Shown in pieces: positions 56,093 to 64,000 of a DNA stretch of 64,000 nt. Positions within the stretch are counted from its first letter, which is position 1; every line of letters starts with the position of its first letter. Under the pieces are notes generated by a model that ran no database searches, was not told the DNA's origin, and was given only the letters and a program-made list of their open reading frames with translations. The DNA is taken from NCBI GenBank assembly GCA_014529385.2, contig CM043953.1:67142372-67206371 (forward strand). Direction: 5' to 3'. Both the position numbers and the translations under genes were made by a program. The stretch comes from Adiantum capillus-veneris (lineage: Eukaryota > Streptophyta > Polypodiopsida > Polypodiales > Pteridaceae).

Positions 56093-58215
56093 AGATGGCA
56101 AAAGCACTCATACAAGGCTTCATAGATAATAATGCAGATAAAATGCCACATAAGTCAAGGACAACCGTGCATGGCACTCGGGAAACACAACGTGTTCTAC
56201 CAACGATGTACAAACAAGTGGACATTTTGCGGGAAGTAAACGACACACTTGTCACAATGGAATACAAAACGTTGTCATAGCCAACATTCTCAAGGTTGTG
56301 GAGCACAGTTTTCAAGACAGTCACTTTATCAAAATCAAGCACATTCTCTAAATGTGACATTTGCACATCCACAAAGGTCAAGCAGGAGTCTACAAAAAAT
56401 CAGGTGGCGCGTGCTAGATACAAAGCACAGAGAAGAGCACACATGTTGCAACAAATGAGATGTAGAAATCTGTACTATGCTTGGAGGAGCTCTTCAGAAA
56501 TGAATCCAACCAAGTTCTTGTGCATTATACATGACAAGATGGAACAGAGTAAGATTTCTATACCACAAATTAAACCAGTTCCAAAATCTCTCAATGGAGT
56601 TGAGAGGCTTCTAGTATCCTTGACAGGAATTCTCACTCATGGACATGGACAAACAGCTTATGGTCACTTTGCATTGGGATTATGGCCGAGTGATCCCAAC
56701 TTCACATTTTCATCTCTCTCAAAATGTTTAAGAAACTTAGAAAGAAGAGATAAACATATGTTTGGTGACTTGAGCTTAGAAAACTCAAGTGTAGAACCAC
56801 AAACAAATATTTTTTATTGTGTTTTGTCTACAGCTTCTCTCTATCACCATATGAAAGTGCTTAAGGAGAAAAACCAAATCTGCAAGAAACAGAGTGCTCA
56901 AAATGAAGAGGTAGAGACTGATCTAATCACAAATGTGAATGTGGACACTGAGAATTTTACTTCTAGACAGGAAAACGACTGTCCAAGGATGCAATCAATC
57001 TTTTCTACTAATGCACATGTTTAGGAGGATGGCAATGTATTTGGGTTCAAGAGGTTGCCATTGTTGTTGCAACTTGAAAATTGTGGTTCAAAAAATAAGA
57101 ATCGATATGTGTTTGCATACCTATCATTGTTGGTTGCACGAGGAGTATTTGACACTTTAAAACTTGGATTTCTTATGGTTGGTCACACTCATGAAGACAT
57201 TGATGCATTGTTCAGTTGCTTTTCTGAGAATCTTAGAAAATAAGCCATTTTTACATTTCCACATTTGATGAAGATCTCCAGTGAGTGTGTTAGCATGCAT
57301 CCAACACCTTTTCTCCTACAAAAGGTGGAAGACTTTAAAGGATTTGTAAAGGGGTTCTTACATGATGGAGCAAGCAGCTTAGTAGGTCATTCAAAGACAT
57401 TGCAATCTAGGTTCTATATAAGTGATGGAATACCTTTGATGCAGTACAAAGTGCACCCTAAAAATGTAGATTGGTTACGCAAAAATGGTATAGAGTTATG
57501 AAAGAGAAATGACCAAGGAGGAGCCAAGCTTCCTGAAGGTGTTCCAAAAGTATTACCACCCTTTGAGTATGTTAAAGATAGTGAGAAAGTTATGGAAGGA
57601 ATCAAGAAGTATGTTAGTTGGTGGAAAGATCACTTGCAAGAGAAAGGAGATGAAAGTGAGTATGCTAGGTGGATCAACCCAGTTCTTATGTACTGGGAGA
57701 ATCTCATGCAAGCTATGAAAAACCCTGGACAAAGTGAAAACACTTTATTTAATGACTTTTGGCCAAGGAGCATGCGTGAACAAGATCGTCCTCTTGAAGT
57801 TCCATTGGAAGATGGTCTAGATGAAGCACTTGACATAATCAATGGCCACTATTGTGGTCCAATGCACAACAAACCTGCTGAGGAGCTCAATCCAACTCTT
57901 GATGTGGCAAAGGGAGACTTTGTACTTGTGCAACCTTGTGATGAAAATTACCCAATTTGGTTAGGAGTGGCAGCAACATATATTGATCAGAACAATGACT
58001 CGGCAACCTATCTTCAAGTGAAGATACAATACTGGGAACTAATTTCAAAGAAGAAGAATGCAAGTGATGTGCAGGTTTACAAGGATTGTTGGAACAAGTA
58101 TTGGAGAGAGAACATCAATGATCCTCAACGTTGGGAAGACACTAGCTGGATCATTTGGGCATGGAAGCCCAAGGGTGGAAGAATTCCTGAAAAAACAAGA
58201 TTCCAAAGGCAATAA
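56056..58215 (+). pseudogene. Catalytic and C-terminal part of DUF7869-like transposase gene
   Basis: One phase runs about 720 codons, broken only by TAG 56,278, TAG 57,022, TAA 57,241 and TGA 57,499. In order: THVEMAKALIQGFIDNNADK; a CxxC-like SKCDICTSTK; RRAHMLQQMRCRNLYYAW; FLCIIHDKMEQSKISIP (a first Asp); LTHGHGQTAYGHFALGLWPS; LLLQLENCGSKNKNRYVFAY, where the family has DNC..(E)NKN, so the second Asp is Glu; FLMVGHTHEDIDALFSCFS; and a C-terminal WIIWAWKPKGGRIPE. GHTHEDID with the preceding (D/E)NC..KNKN is the hallmark of DUF7869, found in mobile-element proteins of plants and other eukaryotes. I infer an RNase H-fold transposase-like enzyme; this is not proven. The stops look like decayed Gln, Gln, Gln and Trp codons. 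Confidence 0.72.
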
Positions 58216-58538
58216 TCCTTAAGGCCAAAGAGAGTTAGTTGAAACTTGATGAACATTAGGCACCATCAAATGTCAATGCAAATGAAGAGGAATGATCTCT
58301 TAGCATTCGCCTTTCAACTTTGTAATCTTCTAGCGATGGTTCCAATTAGTCCACCCAAAGCTATGGTCATTATCAACATTGATAATGGCATCCCACCTTT
58401 GTAATCTTCAAGAAATCTTATTCAATATGAATGGTGTTTTTTTTCACTTTAGTCACCCAAGTTTTTCTTGCAACTTACATTTTAATTGTTTTATCAAATG
58501 AAGCATGTGTGGGAAGAAAATTTTGGGTGCATGAGCAT

Positions 58539-58569
<31 letters not shown>

Positions 58570-58578
58570 CATGCGCGC

Positions 58579-58609
<31 letters not shown>

Positions 58610-60524
58610 TATTTGTAAACTAACATGTGCAAAAACACTCTAGTGTATAGTATGGTTGTTGAAAACGGACCATATTGGATCTTGCAGACTCATAAGCATC
58701 CACTAAACATTGTATCTCAGTTTTTATATGTGCAACAACCTAGTATAATACAACCTTACCTCAAGTCCATGAGACACAAAGAATCGTCCCAAATGTGTGA
58801 ATTTTTTCCTATTTTCCTAAATAGGTGTTAGCTAGTCGGGAGTAGACTATGCACATCAATTCCTTGCTTGTACATGTGCAAAAGGTCAAGGTTTTCCCCA
58901 AGTTTTAAATCACTTTTTATAAGTTTTTTCTAAACTTATTGAGTTTTTAACTTGGTATTGAGGATACGTTTTGGTCAAACTATGTGTATATATAGGAGCA
59001 CCTATGGAGTCTCCACTAATACATGGAAAGGTGTTTGAAAAGGAGTGAGGCCCTTGGTCTTATAAGGAAATTGAAGATATTTTTCCATTCATTTTAATCA
59101 CTTTTTTTCTTTGGATTTTTTTCCCCTTTGCCTCTTTTAGTGCATGCAAGTGTACTGGGCGTTATAGCACTTTGGGGGGAAGCTAGTCGAGGCTCAGTGG
59201 AGTGAGGCTGTCAAACTATGTGAGTGAGGATCAGCCCATACTATCTTGAGAGATCTATTCTCTTCATCCTCTTTTATTTTTGGTGGTTTGAGGTGTTTGA
59301 GAGGCCATCCCTCCAATGCTTCACAACGTGCACTTTACAAACATGAAAGATACAACTCAAAAGATACCTTACCATAAACCAGCCTTAAAGAGAAAATATA
59401 TTGGTGATATATTGAACATTAAATGAAAGATTAGTGAAAAATATTTAGTAGAAACTGGTAACTCTACGTGTTTCCTTTGCAATTTGAACCCCTTGGTAAG
59501 CTTTTGCAATGTAAAATCGCTTGGTTAGACTTTGCATGAAAACTGCTCAACCTAGCAGCCGTGGTGACAAACATAGTCTACAAGTGATTGGACTCACATG
59601 AGAAAGTTGAATTTTTCCATCATCCCTTGGTAGATTGAACACTTCTTTCCTTGAAAGTGCAACTGTGTTGAGTTAAAATCATGACTCTCAACACCTATGG
59701 TGTGGTTGTGTACTAGCAGTGTGATACCCCTGAAAATACCACTCCTAGAGACATAATCAGTGCTACATCTAAGCAACAAATCTTATACAATTGGAATCTT
59801 GTTCACAACTGATTCATGAAAGAATATTCTTCCTGTATGAACACAAGAGAAAGATGTCAATTACCCTCAAACAAAATAGTCATACTTGATTTTCCCAGGT
59901 GTTTTCATAAGAGATTATCTATGTGGAGGCTCTCTTATTCATGTCATGCCATGAATTAGCTGCTTGATAGCTAGGCCATGCCTACTTTCTACCCATAAAC
60001 ACAATTATTTGGATTGACTACACCTTGTGCATTGTGACAATGATGAAAAGTGCCCATTTCTGTATACATTTACAACAATCACAAGCCACTTGACCAGCCC
60101 CCATTCATCTTGAACATAGGACTTAATGTTATAGAGAAAGTGTAAACAATGTTGAAGTGGACATACTTCCATCATATTCACATGCCATGCATGCATATCA
60201 AATTAAAGAATAATAATCCCTTGGCTTCATTGACAATCTCAATCGTATGCAAAATTACTATATGTGCGTTGCACAATTACACAGACATGGCATAGATACA
60301 TCACAATGCATCGTTGTGAAACAGTGTGAGCTTATTTCTACTTAGTGCCAAATATGTGTTCCATCATACTATAAATGCAAAAATAATCAATGAAATCTTT
60401 AATTAATATTCAAAGAACTCTTGAAACACCATGTTCATGAAGCACTCAAGGGATTCACCATTTTCTACGCCCCTAAATAACATGCATTCATGGGGTATTT
60501 AAAAACCCCCTCTTTTAACATGTC
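58216..60524. other. No gene seen; 3' flank of transposase-like gene
   Basis: AT-rich. The first 250 bp are probably the 3' untranslated part of the DUF7869-like gene (TTTGTAATCTTC occurs twice, 58,320 and 58,399). Short minus frames at 59,594 and 60,005 have no motif. A GGGGTATTTAAAAACCCC inverted repeat lies at about 60,493-60,510. Confidence 0.5.
58539..58610. repeat. (GT)n microsatellite with GCGCGC core
   Basis: About 70 bp of alternating purine and pyrimidine (GT)n interrupted by GCATGCGCGCGTGAG, a sequence type prone to the Z-DNA form. Confidence 0.9.
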
Positions 60525-61873
60525 TTAACACTAGAATGGTAACCTAACGAGACATAAAAGTGTCCTTTTAGGGTTTTGAGAAAAAATTCCAAAACCATAG
60601 TAGATCCACTCATTTTTTAAAAATCCTTTCATGAACTTATAGTTCAATAACTACTACATATGGAAAAAATGAGAAACTTGTAATATTTCTTATCCCTTGG
60701 TCACTACAAGCCTCCAAAGTTGATGGAAGATTGCATTTTGCCCAAAGCAACAATTTCTTACGGTTGATTGCATGTAAATAAGAGTGGGGATTTTTGTAGG
60801 ACATGAGATAAAATGCCCCGTTAATTTCAATGGGTTGGTGACCAAAACATATGGTTTCTTTTACCTCACTAATTTTTTTTTGGGCAAAAAAAATAGGTAC
60901 AAAAAAGTTGCACTTTTGCCATTCTGCGGACCTATCATCAAAGTTTCTATGGTCACGCTCAATAAAGATACTATATACATGTTTTCTTAGTTACCTTTGG
61001 GCCTTTGGATTCAAAAGGAGCCATGGAGCATGTCAAAAGCATAATGGATCTCTTACAATTGGAACCTTGGGGGCAACGATAAAGTGCTAAATACAGCAAA
61101 CATGAAAAAACTGGGTTTACCATTATGACCTCTAGAAACCCACAGAAACTACTCAATATCTAGACAAGTTTGTAGTCTATGATTAGATATGGTTACTACC
61201 TACAAAATACACACAATTGACCTAAGAAACTAGCAATATTGAGAAAGTTATACTTGCTACTCTAAAATGTATCGTATTCTTCAGCAATCAAAAAACTCAA
61301 CCATCATCATATACTATGCTATATAGCATATTAGGTCCCCCAAAACTCAAGGAAGATTAGCTTTATGTTATATATTACGCTTACACAATCAAAATTTAAT
61401 TTGGATATCAAGAAAGCCCCCAAAAAAATCATCAAAATGCTAATTTTGGCCTAAAAACGGGATTATGCTAATTCTTGTAAATTGGTCATAACTTTCAATT
61501 TTAACACTTAGCTCTCCCTACAAGCATCAAAACATGTTGAGAACTATGAAGGCCTAACCTCTAGCCATCTAAACCTCACAAACATGAAGTTTAGAGTGGT
61601 ATAGTTGCCAAAAATTGAAAAAAAGCCAAAAACAGGACCCGTTTTTTCACACAGTTTAGGTTCAAAAATGTTGTGCAAGACTAAGGTTAATGGTGAGATT
61701 GATACTCCAAAAAAAATGCTAAGTTTTTTTCAGCTCATAAGGCAACTTTGTGGATATATAGCACCTAGAAATCCATTCTCATACTCTTCAAATAAATCAA
61801 GCAAAATGGTCACTTAACAGGACACAAAAGTGTCCAAGGACATAAAGGTGTCCTGTTACCATTCTAGTGTTAA
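60525..61873 (+). mobile_element. Complete piggyBac-like non-autonomous element with TTAA target sites
   Basis: TTAA at 60,525-60,528 and 61,870-61,873 flank a 1,341-bp element (60,529-61,869) with exact 15-bp terminal inverted repeats CACTAGAATGGTAAC and GTTACCATTCTAGTG. Sub-terminal motifs GACATAAAAGTGTCC on the left and GACACAAAAGTGTCC and GACATAAAGGTGTCC on the right repeat a short palindrome. TTAA targets and a C-x-CTAGAA-like tip are piggyBac features. No transposase frame; a related autonomous copy would have to supply it. Confidence 0.85.
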
Positions 61874-62019
61874 TGAATAGAATGGCCCCTTACTTTATGA
61901 TTTTTTCCCAAAATTGAATATAAAAACCCCTTATTTTAATGTATCTCTATTAAATTGCCTTAAGATTTTTCATTTTAAAACCCCTCCTATCAAACTCACG
62001 TTATACATTAACATGATTA

Positions 62020-62880
62020 CATAGTGCACCCCGCGAGATGAAGCATTGAAAAAATGTAGAAGCATTTGTGATGGAAAATGGCATGACTTTGAAAGAAAAA
62101 AAACCCCAAGAGGGGAAGAAGGTCGTTTTCAATTGATCCTCCAATGAAATTCCAATTTGAAATAAGACTGAGAAGCTATCACACACATTGTACTTCTCAT
62201 GGCCAGCTACCTCATTTAGTATCTCATCTTGAAATGGAAGAGGTAAGTGATATCGCTTGATTGCTGCATTTTATAGTCAACACATACTTTCCACTTCCCA
62301 TTCATTTTTGGAGTGACCAAAACTTGAGAGACCCACTCTACATTCTCCATGGGATAAATAAAACATGCTACTGTAAGCTTCCTCACCTCCTTGAGTAGAT
62401 CTTGCTCCTTGATGACTCCTATCCTTTTTAACTTTTTTGACTTAGACATGGCCTCAAGCTATAACTCGATCTTGTGTTGAATAGCATCTAGTTCATGCAC
62501 ATCTATGTAGTCCTTAACAAAAAGCATTTAGAACACATTTGAACTCTTCTCCTTCTTCTTCTATGAGTGTGGTTAACAACATACCTTCTAGCATTCCCTC
62601 ATCTTGCACACCGTGGTTCAAATCCCTATGCACTTAGCTTTGCTATTGTTTTCCATTTTGACTTTTATTTCAAGTGTCTCATGGATAGGCATGCCTAGCC
62701 ATTGCATGAAGCCTACTTTTATGATGTAAATTTATGAGCCCTAGGCCACTAGACCTTTCTTAATGAACTTTCCTTTGACATAACAATCTAGCATAGGTGC
62801 AATGTCCTCATTCATTTTAACTTGATGCACATTATTTTTCACCTTTCTCCTAGTGCTAAGTGCCTTTTTTAAATCCCTCC
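62020..62880 (-). pseudogene. Tat-like Ty3/gypsy remnant (gag end, protease, RT)
   Basis: Minus strand: STRRKVKNNVHQ, MNEDIAPMLDCYVKGKFIKK (about 62,750-62,860) parallels VSTRRSKTKV and DDILPIVDVNIKGKRV of element A just before its protease. Then KLKRIGVIKEQDLLKEVRKL, YPMENVEWVSQVLVTPKMNG (62,216-62,449) and GISLEDQLKTTFFPSWGFFS, KVMPFSITNAS (62,001-62,186) from RT. It is more decayed than A, B or D. The right border (about 62,880) is approximate. Confidence 0.75.
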
Positions 62881-64000
62881 TAGCTTGTTCACACAATGTT
62901 TGAGGACAGACCAAATGGGCACCCAACTGGTCGGACACGTAGCCCGACACCACATTTGTACTCTATTAGTTTTTTGAGCTAGTGTAGTGATACTCTGTGT
63001 AAATCCTAATTCCAGAGTAGCAGTCAATTCCCTCAGTTGTAATTCTGTCAATGACAATTGTAAAGGTACATGTGAGCCGGCCACTGGCCATTTAGAATGC
63101 CCTAGGTATAAAGGTCAATAACCTTAATGTGAAAAGAGGCTTATCTTTAGAGAAGAAGAAGAGAGCTCAAAAAACATACACGCAAGCTACGAAGAAGCTC
63201 CAACTTGTAATCATTGCAGATAATGAATGGGTAATTAGTTTTCAGTTTTGAAACTTGCATTGTGTTCCTCTCTCTTTGCTCTTTCTTTCAAGTGTAAAAG
63301 CATTGTCACTTTTGTTGAGGTTCACGACTACATGTTAGTGAGCCTTAATTGAAAATTTGAGTGCTTAAATCACTGTTTATAGTCGTTTTGACCATAGGAG
63401 AGTGTTCCTAGACCAGAGGGCGACCTATCTAAACTAATTAGTTGTAGTTTTTATGACCTTTTTCATGATGGATCGTGATTTTGTTACCTTGTCGTATTGT
63501 GAAAAAACTTGGTAGGATAGTGCCCCTATGTGTCTTAGACCTCCTCCTAAAGTTTCATTGCATTTCAAGTCTGTTTGAGTGCCAAAATGACGTGATGACC
63601 TAGAGCTGTGAGTAAGGACATAGGCAGATTTTCCTTATCATTGAGTATTGGTTTGCTTGTAGAGTTATTGTGTTTTCTTGTTAAGGTTCACTTCTTGAGA
63701 TTAATGATCTCAAAGAGTCTTTGTGCCCCGTTGGAGTCACTTCCCCGAGTATTGACATTATGTTAGTACCAAAAAGCTATGCTGCAGATGCTTGTTGTGG
63801 CGACCTGCTAACATGGGCTCCATTATCGGCGATATGATCCTAAGATGGCCGGTGAGTGACCTAGTGCATATTTAGAGCATTATTTTTTAAATGTTTACCT
63901 TCCATTCCATTCACACTTTAGGAGTGAAGCAGCTAGACACGGGGTTTAAAGCTTGATAGGGTCCAGAAGTCAAGGACTTGCTATATCTATTCTCGATAGG
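62881..64000. other. Unclassified sequence, possibly LTR or promoter
   Basis: No coding frame with a motif. A TATAAAGG at about 63,105-63,112 is followed by an untranslated-looking purine-rich stretch (GAGAAGAAGAAGAGAGCTC) and, further on, pyrimidine-rich TGTTCCTCTCTCTTTGCTCT. This would suit an LTR promoter or a gene 5' region running off the window edge. Confidence 0.3.

Noticed and set aside
41602-61873. Clear terminal inverted repeats for one large transposon spanning the region
   Set aside because: None found by eye beyond the 15-bp repeats of the small TTAA-flanked element, so no overall borders are claimed.

Overview
This is nuclear DNA from a land plant with a repeat-rich genome. The evidence is stacked LTR retrotransposons of plant types (chromodomain Ty3/gypsy, and Tat-like Ty3/gypsy with a second RNase H), probable GT-AG introns and long microsatellites. 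No single-copy housekeeping gene is visible, so I cannot fix the clade; fern, lycophyte or gymnosperm are guesses. Almost every reading frame is broken, so the window is mostly a cemetery of mobile elements.

Layout. 1-5,328: degenerate chromovirus (element G, minus strand) with local tandem duplications in its integrase region. 5,329-5,622: LTR-tail fragment. 5,623-8,628: plus-strand chromovirus (F): LTR-head palindrome, RNase H, integrase, chromodomain, a 7-copy short repeat, and a 3' LTR containing a 237-bp tandem duplication. 8,627-14,033: two copies of one further family in head-to-head orientation (C-minus, C-plus). 14,034-30,143: two Tat-like elements, A (minus) and B (plus), forming arms of about 6.9 kb of a large inverted repeat, with a third LTR and a duplicated piece of C in the spacer. 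30,162-39,236: Tat-like element D (plus) with long (GA)n-bearing LTRs. 39,237-about 40,440: integrase end, chromodomain and LTR head of a C-like chromovirus (E), plausibly the other half of C-plus, split by the A/B/D insertions.

41,600-58,230 is different and is the part most worth attention. On the minus strand lie an open FCP1/HAD-like frame (41,602-42,321), an unrecognised broken gene (42,779-43,480) and a long broken gene (about 45,839-49,277). The last has a Lys-rich N-terminal region, a ParB/sulfiredoxin-like motif, a C-terminal part resembling DNA N6/N4 methyltransferases, and an acidic tail. On the plus strand, diverging from it, is a broken gene (54,880-58,215) resembling the DUF7869 / GHTHEDID transposase-like family. 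Between them, and in probable introns of both, lie about thirty copies of a palindromic repeat centred on GAACTTAAGTTC. I infer a decayed large mobile unit that carried a transposase-like protein, a DNA-modification-like protein and iterated palindromic sites. Its ends were not found.

43,540-44,831 and 60,529-61,869 are two copies of a non-autonomous element. The second is complete, with 15-bp terminal inverted repeats starting CACTAG and flanking TTAA, as in piggyBac-like elements. 62,020-62,880 is another decayed Tat-like fragment; the last kilobase is unclassified.

Many nonsense codons look like C-to-T (or G-to-A) decay (CGA to TGA, CAG to TAG, CAA to TAA, TGG to TGA). This fits long-term cytosine methylation of silenced elements.
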